The translations under genes were made by a program, and so were the position numbers. Under the pieces are notes generated by a model. It made no database searches, was not told the origin of the DNA, and saw only the letters and a program-made list of their open reading frames with translations. A stretch of DNA of 64,000 bases from the NCBI GenBank assembly GCA_036927565.1, contig JAYESD010000008.1, forward strand, positions 114,188,279 to 114,252,278. Reading direction: 5' to 3'. Position 1 is the first letter of the stretch. Each line of letters opens with the position of its first letter. Shown one piece after another: positions 1-11,210 of the stretch. The stretch comes from Tuctoria greenei. Lineage: Eukaryota > Streptophyta > Magnoliopsida > Poales > Poaceae.

Positions 1-507
1 CTTTTGGAGCATTGAGTTGATAATGTTGTACTTGGGCTTGGGTAGAAGCATGAGGATCTTGCGGTTGATAAGTCCCTTACCAAGAGAAGCAATGTCAAGT
101 GCGTTAATCTCCTCAATGAGCACATTTAAGCGAGAAAACATTTGGTTAACATTCTCATGAGGAAGCATTTTGAATTCATCATACTTGGATTTTAGCAAGT
201 GATATTTGAGTTCTTTAACACGAGATGAGCCCTCATGAATTTCAATTAAACATGCCCAAATTTCACAAGCTTTCTCTTTACTAGCAATTCTAGCAAAAAC
301 GTCTTGACTTATGCATTCATAGATGGCATTTCTAGCCTTAGCATCCCATTTTAGTTGATCAACAACATAATTGAGATCTCCAAATCCCGCATGGGTCGCT
401 TCCCAAACTTCGGGAGCAATAGCCTCTAGGTAGGCATGCATGCGTGCTTTCCAATAGGCAAAGTTCTTGCCCTCGAAGGTAGGAACCGAACCCCCATTCT
501 TGGCCAT
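1..507 (-). CDS. gag: copia Gag (S1), N-terminal 169 codons, open at window edge
   Basis: Gag packages the element RNA into cytoplasmic virus-like particles. The frame opens at ATG 507-505, which lies 47 bases downstream of the primer binding site on the minus strand, and stays open to base 1. The protein starts MAKNGGSVPTFEGKNFAYWK and includes the FxYWKxRMxAYL signature of plant copia Gag (DUF4219/UBN2 type). It continues with the ...IWxxLxxIHEGS... and K.L..KYDEFKML segments typical of UBN2. There is no stop or frameshift in the visible part, unlike the neighbouring S2 gag. The zinc knuckle and pol would lie outside the window. The family call rests on motif recognition. Confidence 0.85.
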   Translation of the reverse strand, partial: MAKNGGSVPTFEGKNFAYWKARMHAYLEAIAPEVWEATHAGFGDLNYVVDQLKWDAKARNAIYECISQDVFARIASKEKACEIWACLIEIHEGSSRVKELKYHLLKSKYDEFKMLPHENVNQMFSRLNVLIEEINALDIASLGKGLINRKILMLLPKPKYNIINSMLQK

Positions 508-553
508 TTAAGCTCTCTAGCGGTGAAGCTAGAATGATCCAATGAGCAACCTT

Positions 554-565
554 GCTCTGATACCA
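554..565 (-). other. S1 primer binding site (initiator Met tRNA)
   Basis: On the minus strand this reads TGGTATCAGAGC, the standard plant copia primer site complementary to the 3' end of initiator methionine tRNA. It lies two bases downstream of the LTR end, where minus-strand DNA synthesis would start. Confidence 0.9.
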
Positions 566-567
566 AT

Positions 568-1941
568 TGTAAGGATCAAAACGCCCAAGAGGGGGGGTGA
601 ATTGGGCTTTCTTTCAACTTTTAAAGCAATTAAGATTAACGACCTCAAGCCCAATTCCCTATGCGATTAAACTATGCAATCAATGTAAATTAAAGTTGTG
701 GAATGAAGATTGCATAAGTGTAAAAAGGGAGAGGGATGCAAACGCTCAAGGGACACGGAGTTTATCCCGTGGTTCGGTAAGATCACAAGGATCTACCTAC
801 ATCCACGTTGTGGCACCCACCGAAGGGTTTTGCCACTCCCAAGTCACCGAGACAAGGGGGCTCTTCACTATTCTTCTCCGTTCGCCAACCTCGGCAAGGT
901 GGAGCTCAAGCCTTGTACACTTTGGAATCCTCCGGGCTTCCACAATCTTCTTGGCAAGCTCCGGAAGTCACACACACCAAGGGACACTCCCTTATGGCTC
1001 TCACTACACTAGAGACTCCAATCACCAAGAGTGGAGGCACCCAAGCACTATCTCTAGCTAGTTCTAGCCTATCTCTTGGTGTACAAATGATGAGCAAATG
1101 ATGTGAAAGTGGTAGCTCTATTGCTTGAATGCTCTAGGATGTGTAGAGTATGTCTGGGCTTCAAGTCTTATCGATTTGACAGGTTGAAGGGGTATAAATA
1201 GCCAGCCTCCACGAGATAGCCGTTGGAAAAGTAGGCTGACATCACTTCTCTGCGAACACCGGATGATCCGATGTCTTCCCTTCAGTTATCATCGGTCAAA
1301 GCCAAATTAGCTGATGTCACTGTGTCAGATATGACCGTTGTTAGACCGATGTTGACCTGTCTTCTCATCGGATGATCCGGTGGCTCTTCCTCCAGAATTT
1401 GCTTGATCTTGATGCTTACTGGAGTAATCGACCGATGTGTGTAAGTTTGCACATCGGATGATCCGGTGCTGCACTTGGTCCAATGGTGTTGTAATCTGTG
1501 ATGATGGACCGATGTCACTGAGCCACTCACATCGAATGATCCGGTGAGTGCATTTTTCTGAGGTCTTCTTCTTCAGTTGATCCAACTCGACCGATGCAGT
1601 CAACTCATAAAACATCGGATGATCCGGTGTGTTCAACTTGTTGATTCGAGTTGTTTTGAGTTGTTCTTTTGGAATTTGAACTTGTGACCTCTTTGACACT
1701 TGTTTGAAATGTTGTTCTGATAGTCTTCATGTATTGAGTGATGTCAAGTTAGAGCTTTCACTTCTTGTCTTCATACGATTCGATTTGATCTCATTAGTTG
1801 ATTTTATATGGGTCTCCAATGTAATTTTGATTTCATTTGATTGAGTGACTATTGGGACCTTGCATTCACAAATTCATTAGTAATATCGAATGGTTGTCAT
1901 TAATCACCGAAACCGTACCTCATGGGGCCTAGATGCTTTCA
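568..1941 (-). repeat. S1 5' LTR (1374 bp)
   Basis: The LTR begins (minus strand) TGAAAGCATCTAGGCCCCAT at 1941 and ends next to the primer binding site at 568, giving TG...CA termini. It holds no gene; the small open frames inside it are chance. The stretch 1255-1632 carries five palindromic motifs (separate entry). Its partner LTR is outside the window, so insertion age cannot be estimated. Confidence 0.85.
1260..1626. repeat. Five palindromic CGGAT-G-ATCCG motifs in the S1 LTR
   Basis: CGGATGATCCG is a perfect inverted repeat around one central base. It occurs at 1260-1270, 1369-1379, 1455-1465 and 1616-1626, with a one-base variant at 1533-1543. Most copies sit in the larger context CATCGGATGATCCGGTG, and ACCGATG half-motifs lie between them. 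Sirevirus LTRs are known for conserved CpG-containing palindromes of the CACCGGA..TCCGGTG type in the upstream (U3) part, where these are found. A protein-binding or regulatory role is inference. Confidence 0.7.
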
Positions 1942-3387
1942 CTAATGTCAATATGCTTTTTTCTAGAATGTTGCAAATGGTTTTTAGCAATGCAAATGGC
2001 ACTAGTGTTATCACAAAACAGTGGAACACTATCTAGAATAACCCCATAATCCTTAAGTGTTTGAACAATCTAAAGAATTTGTGAGCAAGCACTAGCAGCA
2101 GCTACATATTCAGATTCGGTTGTGGACTGTGCAACTGAATTTTGTTTTTAAGAGGAGCAAGCAACAAGTGAATTACCAAGAAAATGACAAGCACCCGAAG
2201 TATTTTTCCTATCAATCCTACAACCCTCAAAATCAGCATCCGAAAAAACATTCAAAGTAATGGTTGAGGAAGAACGAAGAAAAATGTCAAATTCTTCAGT
2301 TCTATGTAACTACCTGGGAATTCTTTTGATGGCTTGACGATGTGAAGCACGTGGGGAAGCTTGAAACCATACACAAAAACATACGCTGAATTATATATTT
2401 GGTCTTGATGCCGTGAGGTACAAAAGTGATCCGATCATGCTTCTATATTCTTTTTGATCCACGGGTTCACCATCTTCATCAAGTTCAAGTGTCATTGCTG
2501 TACCCATTGGTGTTCGAAGAGGCTTTCTTTTGTCCATGCTAAAGTGCTTAAGAAGGTCTCTTGTATACTTCATTTTGTGCACAAAAGTACCCTCCTTGGT
2601 TTGCTTGATTTGCAGCCCCCAAAAGTATGTGAGTTCTCCCATCATACTAATCTCAGATTCTGAACTCATTATATCTGAAAACTTGGACACAAGATCATGA
2701 GAAGCAGAACTAAAGATAATATCATCCACATACACATGAACGAATAATGAGTCATTGCTATGCTTAAGCACAAAAAGAGCTTTATCAACCTTGCCCATGA
2801 TAAACCCCTTTTCAAATAAGAATGTTTTTAATCTATCATACCATGCTCTAGGGGCTTGTTTGAGACCATACAAGGCTTTGGACAGTTTGTAAACATGATT
2901 AGAAAAATCTGAATTTTCAAAACCTGGTGGTTGCTTGACATAAACCTCTTCATCTTTGTAGCCATTAAGAAAAGCACTTTTAACATCCATTTGATATAAC
3001 TTGAAACCTTTAGATGCAACAAAAGCTCAAAATTCTTATGGCTTCCAATCTAGCAACAGGAGCAAAAGTTTCATCAAAATCTAGACCTTCAACTTGTGTG
3101 AAACCTTGAGCAACCAACCTAGCCTTATTCCTAACCACAACCCCATCCTCAATTTTTTTATTTTTAAACACCAATTTAGTTCCAATTAGAGTGTGACCTT
3201 GAGGTGGAGGAACAAGTTTGCAAACATTATTTCTTTCAAAATTTTGTAACTCTTTTTGCATGACAATAATCCAAGATTCATTAGCGAGTGTGTGTGATAT
3301 ATCTTTAGGTTCAAAAGAGGCAACAAAAGTAGAATGAGCATGAGAGTTTAAATCGCAAAACGTGGACTGTGTAACTCGTTCGTGCAA
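1942..3387 (-). pseudogene. pol: S2 reverse transcriptase and RNase H, broken
   Basis: In reading order (3387 down) the RT begins with conserved copia text including ARLVAQGFTQ and DFDETFAPVARLE. A frame change near 3020 is followed by MDVKSAFLNG, LYGLKQAPRAWYD and the catalytic box YVDDII, with YRSMIGSLLYLTASRPNI near 2391. Below about 2390 the RNase H continues in broken frames, with ASTSEAEYVAAA readable near 2080-2130 and KKHIDI at the S1 insertion edge. RT copies element RNA and RNase H removes the template. The YVDD aspartates are intact but the frame is not. Confidence 0.85.
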
Positions 3388-4560
3388 GCTTCCAATATTT
3401 TTTGTGGAGGATGACTTTTGAGGACCTGGAAGGGAGTAAACACTTCACAAGCTTCTTCTATTTCATGTTCATCACTAATTGAAGAACTTGTCGCTTGAGG
3501 ACGATCTGTACCAGCTGCAATAGCTGTTGGTGCTGGTAGTTGTGCAAAATTAGCAGTGTGATCAACGTCATTTGCTTCTGAATTTTCAGGCAGCAGCACC
3601 ACTTCTTCTTCTTCTTCGATGAAAATACTCCTCCTGCAGATATGGATCTGTACCTGCAATATTAGAGCTAGTACCTGGGTTAGCTTCATCAAAAGAAACT
3701 CACAAGTATCCATAATTTTGTTAGTATCATGTGAAAGCACACGGTAGCCTCTAGTATGAGATGGATAACCAAGAAACACGCCATCAGCAGATCTAGTTCA
3801 AATTTATCAAGATTACCATATTTCTTAATAAAGCATTTACAACCAAAGACCCGAAAGTGTGTGACACTGTGCCTATGTCCAAACCGAAGTTCATATGGGG
3901 TTTTACCTAGCTTAGCATGCAAGAAAACACGATTTGAGACATAACAAGCGGTTGCAATTGCATCAGGCCAAAATTTCCTAGGAATTTGATATTCATCAAG
4001 CATAGTCCTAGCCATCTCAACTAAGGTTCTGTTCTTTCTCTCTACAACACCATTTTGTTGAGGTGCATATGGTGAATAAAATTGATGATCAATTCCATTT
4101 TCAGCATAAATGTGATCAAATGATTGATTTTTAAATTCAGTTCTGTTATCACTTCTAATAGCTTTTAAAGATCCTGGGTGATCAATTGATAATCTAAAAA
4201 ATAAAGTTTTGAAGTGACTAAAAGCATCATTATTAGATACCATAAAGTAAACCCAAGAGTATCTCGAATAATCATCAACAATCACAAAAACATACAATTT
4301 ACCTTCAAAAGATTGAACATGTGAAGGACCTACGGTGTCAAGGTGCAAAAGTTGTCCAGGTTAAGTTGTCATGGTCATTGTGAGAGGAGCATGTGAACCT
4401 GCAACCATCTTAGCATGCCTACAAGAAGAGCACACAATTTCTTTGTCTCCTTTAAGCTTAGGCAGCCCACGTATGCGATCAAGAGCACTAAGACGCGTGA
4501 GATGATCAAAACCTACGTGACCGAGTCTACGATGCCAAAAATATAAGTCTTACGAATCAT
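3388..4560 (-). pseudogene. pol: S2 integrase, broken
   Basis: The N-terminal zinc-binding part (about 4560-4380) shows the HRRLGH and CSSCRHAKM half-sites of the HHCC fold. The catalytic core follows at 4348-3689 with HLDTVGPS, VIVDDYSRYSWVYF, IRSDNRTEF, QQNGVVERKNRTL and ATACYVSNR. The second aspartate box is DNRTEF where copia elements usually have DxGTEF, so the glycine has become arginine. A stop near 4349-4365 and a frame change near 3780 break it. The C-terminal and linker part (3779-3388) is poorly conserved and Glu/Ser rich. Confidence 0.8.
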
Positions 4561-4566
4561 TAGCAA

Positions 4567-5277
4567 CTAGACACCTAGCCTTAGAGGATGACATATCAAA
4601 ATCAACTTTAAAAACTCTTCCAAACCGAGACATGTTAAAATGAGCTGACTATTTGAATCTACAACCTTGTAGCAATTTTTAGTGAAGATAATTTCCAGAT
4701 TTTCATCTAACAATTGTGAAACAGAAAGCAAGTTGTATTTAAAATTTTTAACAAGTGTCACATCCTTCAAAGTGTAGTGATTACTAAATCTAAATGAACC
4801 CTTAGCAATTATAGGAGTTGAAGAATTATCGACAAAAGTAACATTCTCTACACGTGACACAAAAGAGAGGGAGGAGAAGTATTTTTTGTTACTGGTCATG
4901 TGGAGTGAGCAACCTAAATTCACAATCCAAATGTTCTCCTTCCTCAAGCGTGTAACCTACATAGAAGCACAATACGTCAAAAACTCAATACTGGGGTTAG
5001 TCAAAAGGCATTTATGAATCCAGTATTGAGTCACACGACATCCAACAGGAATAACACGTGAAAGTTGAGATAAAACAGCAGGTTTATGAGCCAAAGTTTT
5101 AGGATTTTTGTATCCAACTACTGACCTACGAGGTGTTACATGTGTAGCACTAAAAACATTAGGTTTGGGAGCAAACTTTGCATGTTTTTGATTCATAACA
5201 TCAGGTTGCATGTTCCAGACATTCGGTTTAGCACGTTCAACAAATTTCACATGAGAGTTATGAGATCTAGCTTGCAT
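4567..5277 (-). pseudogene. pol: S2 protease and flanking Gag-Pol linker, broken
   Basis: The frame 4947-4567 holds the copia protease: IWIVNLGCSLHMT, then SFVSRVENVTFVDN, GSFRF, LKDVTLVKNFKYNLLSVSQL and FTKNCYKVVD. The active-site box is normally (V/L)DSG(A/C)S; here it reads VNLGCS, so the catalytic Asp is Asn and the next Ser is Leu. That copy could not cut the polyprotein. The preceding frame (5277-4957) is basic linker sequence. The two are separated by a stop near 4950. Confidence 0.8.
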
Positions 5278-7186
5278 TCTTTCTTTTTTCTGTTATTTAG
5301 CTAGTCTATAACAAAAATCTATAACATGACCATCTCTACCACAGTAGGTACAATAAAATTTAACTTTCTGTTCATGTCTAGATGAGCAAGCAACATGTTT
5401 ATTAGAAAATTAATGAGACAACACCTCTACAGATTTGAAAACCACTTCGTTATGTTCAGGAGCTGTTTGAATCAAACCGCTTCCTAATGACTTTACAATT
5501 TTAGGTGGATGTGACTTAGCATGAGCATAAGAATCAAAACCTAAACTAGTTTTATCATTGCAAGACTTGGAAGAGATTCTTATTCCCATTACAAAGCCAC
5601 TCTAGTGTCCTATTCATATCATCAAGTTTCTTAAACAAGTATAGTCAGTTTTCACATGAAGTTTTTCCTTTTAGTTTGCAATTAGAACAATATTTAACTT
5701 CATGAGAACTTAAAGCATTGTTCAATATAGAAATCTCATTCATAGCATCGTGTAGTTTCTTATCAAGATCATCACAAGTAGAACAATGCAAATCAATTGT
5801 AGAACAACAAGCATCTTTCAAGTTTTTATCATTAAGTGCAACAAGCTTTTTGTTCTTTTCAACTTCAAGTTCAAGCTTATCAAGTGTAGAGGTGTGCGCA
5901 CTTCTTAAAGAGGACAATTGTTCATATATAAGCTCACATGAGGAACAAGAATCATCACTAGGAATCAAAGATTTTATACGATTAATTTCAGATTCTAGTG
6001 ATTCAATTTTATCAGCATTATTCCTAAGTTTTTTTGTCCTTTTTCTTAACTATAATAGTGGCATCAGAAATAGCATCACACATTTCTTCGCAAGTGGGAC
6101 ATACCTCTTCATTGTCGTTGTTATGTTTTGCCTTCTCCATACTTGATCTTCATCACTTCCGATGTCCACGTCGATGTCCACGTCGCTCTAGCCAAGTTCT
6201 TGAAGTGCAGAGATAAAATTGTTTACCAATTGGTGACCTGTAAAACTCTTCTTCATGTTGTTGTTATTTGCAGAGGACTTGTACTTTGTTTGCTTCTCAT
6301 GACAGGAAGTAGGACCTGAAAGATTAGGGCAATCTATACAAAAATGTCCTGTCTTACCACATTCGAAGCATCGTTGAGAACCGACACTTCCTCTCTTTCT
6401 TGTTCTCACATTTTGCAATGCTTTTGTGAATCGAGTAGAGATGAGTGCAAGTTCCTCCACTGGAAACTCTTCAATCTGTTCTAGGATTAGAGAGGACAAC
6501 AAGGCAAGTGTACCACATGATGAATATTGGCTAGAGCTAGGCATGTCACGTTGAGAAACAAATGCAAGAGACTTGTTGGGGTGCTTACGTGAGATTATGT
6601 CAATTTTATGAGTTTTCAACTTAGAATATAGCACATCTAATGTAAGTGTACTCATGACAGTGGATTCACGAATAGATGTGACTTTCATCTCTCAAATTGA
6701 CATGTCTAATGCACTTAGTAATTGTCTAGCATTCTCGATATCTGAAAATTTAACATTAACACTACGCAAGTTGCCGATAATTTTATTAAAGCGAGCAAAT
6801 AAATCATCGATGGACTCACCTGATTGCATTTCAAAATGCATGTACTCCTTTTTGAACATGTCTTGCCTTAACTCCTTGATCGTGTTGGATCCTTCGTGGT
6901 AGTCACATAGTGCTTTCCACACATCGTACGCAGATTGAAGGTGTGCAACACGGTTGAAGTCGCTTTGAGTTAATCCTTGTATGATCAAGTTCTGAGCCTT
7001 GTTGTTGTTGTCGACATCTCTCATGTTTGCAGCGGTAAATTGATCGTTTGGCGGCACTTCGTAAGGCTTGTACACCATTTCCCATATTGTAAAGCCTTGC
7101 GCCTGGATGAAAGCCTCCATACGTGCCTTCCAAACCTGAAAATAATTGCCACTGGAAACACAATGTTTTATGAAGTATTTCTCCAT
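5278..7186 (-). pseudogene. gag: S2 Gag, broken, with two zinc knuckles
   Basis: The start at 7186 (MEKYFIKHCV) leads into the UBN2-type Gag: YFQVWKARMEAFIQAQG, AYDVWKALCDYHEGS and KELRQDMFKKEYMHFEM. A stop near 6692 separates it from 6688-6188, which carries the CCHC knuckle CFECGKTGHFCIDCP. The frame 5968-5645 is a Cys-rich coiled-coil segment (LEKxK-like heptads, several CxxC pairs). A second knuckle, CTYCGRDGHVIDFC, can be read at about 5375-5310 outside any long frame. The layout matches the long Gag of Sireviruses. Several stops make it non-functional. Confidence 0.8.
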
Positions 7187-7233
7187 GATGATTAGTTAAA
7201 ACACGTGCAAATTACAAATATTAGAGCATCGTG

Positions 7234-7245
7234 GCTCTGATACCA
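7234..7245 (-). other. S2 primer binding site (initiator Met tRNA)
   Basis: The minus strand reads TGGTATCAGAGC, identical to the S1 primer site, two bases from the LTR edge and 47 bases upstream of the S2 gag ATG. Confidence 0.9.
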
Positions 7246-7247
7246 AT

Positions 7248-9019
7248 TGTAGGATTGAAGAGCATGTGAAAGGTTACCAGAGAGGGTGAATGGAAGATTT
7301 AAACTTTTTCAGCGGAAGCAATGAAAACTCCTCGGCAGAAAATCAATCTGTTAAGAAACCGTGTGTGTAACTGATCTAAACATGTTCAAATGTGAAAAAA
7401 GTAGTCTATGTTATAGATAATAAAGTCACAAACACACAACAACAATAATCATGGAAAACCATCAAGAAAAACTCAAGTTATGATCGAAAGATCGAACAAA
7501 GGTCAATTTGTTCTACCCGAGTAAAAACAGATCTGCAACATTGCAAAGAAACTCGTGTATATAAGAAACTACAAATCCAATAACTGTGAAATTATCACAG
7601 ATGATAGGTAATCAGGTTGTGAAGACAGTCCAAAAATAATAATGTCAATTGAATATGTAAAACTCGAGTTATGATAAAAACACCGACGCAATGTAGTGTT
7701 GTGCAGAAATTCGACGAGAAAAAACTTGTCCGAAACAAGTCGGACGAACAAGGCACAAAAGCTCATCTAAAACTATGATCTTTATTCAACAGAACACAAG
7801 AGGAACAACCCAAAGTTGTCTTACCACAAGCTATGGCATTCCTTGCTTATATAACCAGCCCTAAGGCCAACCCAATTCAAACTAGGACTCTAATCCTACT
7901 CAGTTTCAACTGAAACTTCACATAACTGCTCAAGACACTTCTATACGCAGATAGAAACAATATTAAGTCTTGCAAACACCTAAGGAACATATCCCACATT
8001 CCTAAAACAGCTCAACTTCGTGACCCACATGAAATCTAACCAAAACAAACTCGAAACTTTCCATAAACGAACCATAACCACCTCAGCCGCAGCCTGAGGC
8101 ATAATTCAGTCGGTTGGACTTTTTGGACCAATTCTTTATGTCCACTTCTCTTCATCATGCCTTGGAACCATGTTGCCACGTCCATGCAGTCTTTGCACAC
8201 GTGCAAACACCTTCCAACAACGTCCACGATACCTTCATATGCATTGTTCTTGACCCAAACATATTGCATGAACTCCCGATCAGCTCAACCACAATTCCAC
8301 GCGAACTTGGTTGTTGAACCTCATCTTCTCTCTAAGAGTATTTCAATGGATCCCGTCACCAGCCATGTTTTGACCTCAAGCAATACCTGCACATGAACAA
8401 ACAACCAATTCTTCCGAGCACAAGTCTTCGACTTGACTCTCGTTAGTCCGATAACCACGACACCTTACATGAGCACCTCACGTAAGCATGTTGCACACAT
8501 AGCAAAACATTAACCATTGTAAACAGCCATAACACTTCAAAAACTTGGTAAAAGAATACTAAGAAAACTTCCCATAAGCCAAAAAACAAGTTTGAAACAT
8601 TGCAAGTTAGAAGCAGAGCCCCCGCAATCTTGCACCAGACCTTGCCAAAGCTAATCGGACCTCGTGCCGGACCTAGCCAAAACTAATCGGACCTTGCGCT
8701 GGACCTAGCCAAAGCTAATTGGACCTTGCGCCGTACCTAGCCAAAGCATGTTGGACCTTTCACCGGACCTACCCAAAACATGCTAGACCTATTGTCAAAC
8801 CTTGTCGGAGCTACCCAAAATAGGTCAAACCTATTATCAGACCTTGCCAGAGCTACCCAAAGCATGTCAGACCTATTGTCGGACCTTGCCGGAGCTATCC
8901 AAAGCTTGACAGACTTATTGTCGGACCTTGTCAGAGCTCGTACCTAGAGTCGGACCTTGTTAAAAAGGATATTTTGGCAATATTCAAAATTTTTATCATA
9001 ATAGCCAATGTATTCAGCA
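7248..9019 (-). repeat. S2 5' LTR (about 1.77 kb; outer edge uncertain)
   Basis: The inner edge is fixed by the primer site: the plus strand starts TGTAGGATTGAAGAGCATG at 7248. The outer edge is not fixed because the partner LTR is absent. CA at about 9019-9021 (TATTCAGCACA) is the best candidate, because LINE-like coding sequence starts soon after. No gene is seen in it. Its outer part contains the tandem repeats at 8643-8940. A longer or shorter LTR by some tens of bases is possible. Confidence 0.65.
8643..8940. repeat. Tandem array with unit change from 32 to 42 bp
   Basis: Four units of 32 bp (from GCCAAAGCTAATCGGACC...) are followed by three full units and most of a fourth of 42 bp (from CCCAAAACATGCTAGACC...). 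All end in GGACCTA or GGAGCTA. The longer unit looks like the shorter one with about 10 bp of internally copied CTTGCCGGAG-like sequence. It lies in the outer (U3) part of the S2 LTR. Confidence 0.8.
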
Positions 9020-9305
9020 CACATAGGTCTCACACCGCAGCCACACGGCCAGGCGGTGGCCTCAACCATCCAGCTCTACTAGCCGTTGCAGAATCCACCC
9101 GCGTCTGCTCGACTCCAACCCCGACATCAAGAGCCGACTTGTGTTTCCTCCTCTTCGGTCGGCAGGCACGGCCCAGCTTGTGTGACCCGGCACCTTGTTC
9201 CGTGACTCCCTTCGTTCTGGCCTATCTGCCCCGCCCTTTGAACTGGTGATGGATGACATCCTGCAGGCTCCGTGTCGTTGACCATTCCATGGTCAGGCGG
9301 TTGCC

Positions 9306-9939
9306 TTGATTGGTGGCACCATGGCGGCTGAGATGGCTCGTCTCCATTGCCACCTCATCATCCATTCGGCGGTGGGAGGCCGCCATGGGGCAGGGGCATG
9401 TGACCTGCGCCATGACATACACCAACAAGTTCGCATTCCACTCTGGAATATTTCGGTGTCCCACCACGATGAGGCCTCCTTCATCGCTCGACTTGATCAT
9501 TTGGAGCAGTGTGACAGGGTGCTCCAACAGGGAAGTGTCTTCGTCAGTGGAGCTGAGTTCTGGGTTGCACCATGGACCCTGAGTACGACCACCATGGGCA
9601 CGACATGGCTCTTCCGAGTAAAGATCGTCATCGAGCACCTGCCCTTGTTTGCCCGCTCCGCTGAAGGGGTCCGACAGATTCTCGGTGATGTGTGTCTCTT
9701 TGACCACATGGATCGCCCAACTCTTGTGCAAGCAATCCCAGATGAGTTCACCTTCATTGGTTGGATGGCTGAACCCAACCTCCTTCCTTACGTGAAGACG
9801 GTCACCTTCTTCCCCTCGGATGTCGGTCGCTCCAGTATTTCGGATGGGCTGTCAGTCAGGCTGGAGGCAGATGTTCCACTGGAGGGTAACAGAGTGGATG
9901 TTCTTAGATCACTTCTATGACTTCACTCCTGTTCGACCC
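9306..9939 (+). pseudogene. LINE L1 ORF1, N-terminal part
   Basis: The frame from 9306 encodes a protein of the type found as ORF1 in grass LINEs: a DUF4283-like domain with a segment ending in WVAPWTLSTTTMGTTWLFRV, then VRQILGDVCLFDHM and DEFTFIGWMAEPNLLPYV. ORF1 proteins bind element RNA. The frame stops at 9920, but a shifted frame (HFYDFTPVRP) continues to the G1 insertion at 9939. The antisense open frames over the same region are shadows. The family call is from motif feel, without a database match. Confidence 0.55.
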
Positions 9940-10813
9940 TGTCGGTGGTTTAGATCCGGCAGATCTCCCGACACTACTAGAGTGTTAGAGGAGTTTGAGG
10001 TTCGGTATGGGCGCGCGGAGATTCAAGAAGGTGAGATGTCGAATGACACAAGGGACACCAAGATTTATGTGGTTCGGGCCGCCTGAGCGTAATACCCTAC
10101 TCCACGGAGTGTGTTGATGTTGTATTGGATGTATGTCTAGAGCGTCTGTCTAGTATGTGTTCGAGTGTGTAGGGCATGTCGAGAGTCTAGAGCGTGTCCC
10201 CCTTATGTATCGTCGGCCTGTCCTTTTATAGTACAAGGGCAGGCCGTTACAAGTTAGCCTGGCCCGACAGGTGGCCCCAGCGGTTACTGATATTGATACA
10301 CATTCAACACATTTAATTACCCTTAATGACCGAGTTATGGGATTTGACAGCACCATTACTGGTAATTAAGGTCGTCCGATCGTGTGTCATTAATATAGTA
10401 TTAATGACACTTGATCAGGTCTTGAAGTCCTTGTTTCTCCTTTGAAGATCCGGAGCCGTTGTGGAGTCTTCCGGAGGTTAGAGGTTGAAGATCCGACGGT
10501 TGGACACGTGGCAGCATCGGAGCACACTGTGGACAACAGAAGGCTCCGGTGTTACCCGCGTGTCAGCATCGGAGCTTCCCTCGGTCTGGGGTTAGATCCG
10601 GGGCGCCATTTTAGTACATAGCCCAGAGCTTCCCCCTTGTGGGCGGTAGCTCCGGTTTGATAGTACACGTGGCGACCGTGGGACTAACCATGTTGGAGAA
10701 GCGGGTTCGAACATGTTTGACATGTGGGCCTCCGAAGGTCTTCAAATCAAGTAGATGCTTTCCCTTGAGATATTTGCAATCCTAAGGAGTATATGGTACC
10801 CAGGGTACCGACA
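9940..10813 (-). repeat. G1 3' LTR (874 bp)
   Basis: It mirrors the 22121-22982 LTR, with point differences and an extra 18-bp stretch near 10172-10195 that looks like a local duplication of GTCTAGAGCGT sequence. The inner end (minus-strand start) is TGTCGGTACCCTGGGTACC, whose GGTACCCTGGGTACC core is itself an inverted repeat. A TATA-like CTATAAAAGG lies on the minus strand near 10212-10221. No gene is inside. Confidence 0.92.
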
Positions 10814-10826
10814 GTGGCCCCCTGGG
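10814..10826 (-). other. G1 polypurine tract
   Basis: On the minus strand the bases directly before the 3' LTR read GGGCCCAGGGGGCCAC-like purine-rich sequence (10814-10826 here). This is where plus-strand DNA synthesis would be primed. The same CAGGGGGCCAC block stands before the LTRs of G2 (30119-30129) and G3 (61299-61309). Confidence 0.7.
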
Positions 10827-11210
10827 CCCACCTTTGGGGAAGACCCCTTGGTTGAAGTCATTCCGCTGGAGGTGGGTCCATCCTTCGACTTTTGAACTGA
10901 GTCTTCAAAGGTATTCGTATGTGCCGTTGGCGATGGTTTGGAGTTAAATCCTCGCCGCGTGGCGTATCCCGTGTGCGGAAGGTGAGAACTTTGGCGTGCG
11001 GATCTCACGCAATTGAAGGTCACCGGTTCCCGATACGAAAATTGTATCGGTTCCACGTGCCTTGTCAGGCCGCCGCCTTCGGGCTTCCCGCCTCATGATG
11101 ACAACCGCTCGCCTGGGTAAGAACCTCGACTTGACCATCGGGGTGGTCCCGGGCCCTCTTGTCATCGGCTGGGTGGAATTTTTGGGTAGTATCTTCGACT
11201 TCCTTGCAGT

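Larger units (their letters stand above)
1..1941 (-). mobile_element. S1: Sirevirus-like Ty1/copia retrotransposon, 5' part
   Basis: Read on the minus strand, the order is LTR (1941 to 568), primer binding site (565 to 554) and gag ATG (507), and the element continues past the left window edge. The LTR is bounded by TG and CA, and palindromic motifs in it match the Sirevirus pattern. It sits inside the RNase H codons of the older element S2: the S2 peptide ending in KKHIDI stops at the LTR edge (1942). Bases 1942-1946 (CTAAT) are the expected target duplication, but the partner copy lies outside the window. The insertion therefore postdates S2. Confidence 0.85.
1942..9019 (-). mobile_element. 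S2: decayed Ty1/copia retrotransposon (Sirevirus-like)
   Basis: Minus-strand order is LTR (about 9019 to 7248), primer site (7245-7234), gag, protease, integrase, and reverse transcriptase/RNase H. S1 cuts it off at 1942, so its 3' LTR lies beyond the window. The coding region is split by many frameshifts and stops. A long Gag with a coiled-coil, Cys-rich segment (5645-5968) and two zinc knuckles suggests the Sirevirus branch, but no envelope-like gene can be tested here. Catalytic positions in protease and integrase are altered, so it is a dead copy. Confidence 0.85.

Noticed and set aside
597..1101. Overlapping plus-strand frames in the S1 LTR
   Set aside because: Inside the LTR, no recognisable motif, and three overlapping frames of similar length suggest chance.
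8643..8940. CRISPR-like array
   Set aside because: Units are continuous tandem repeats without unique spacers, in a plant retrotransposon LTR.
9222..9778. Minus-strand frames opposite the LINE ORF1
   Set aside because: No family motif, while the plus strand reads as a LINE ORF1 that continues across the G1 insertion.
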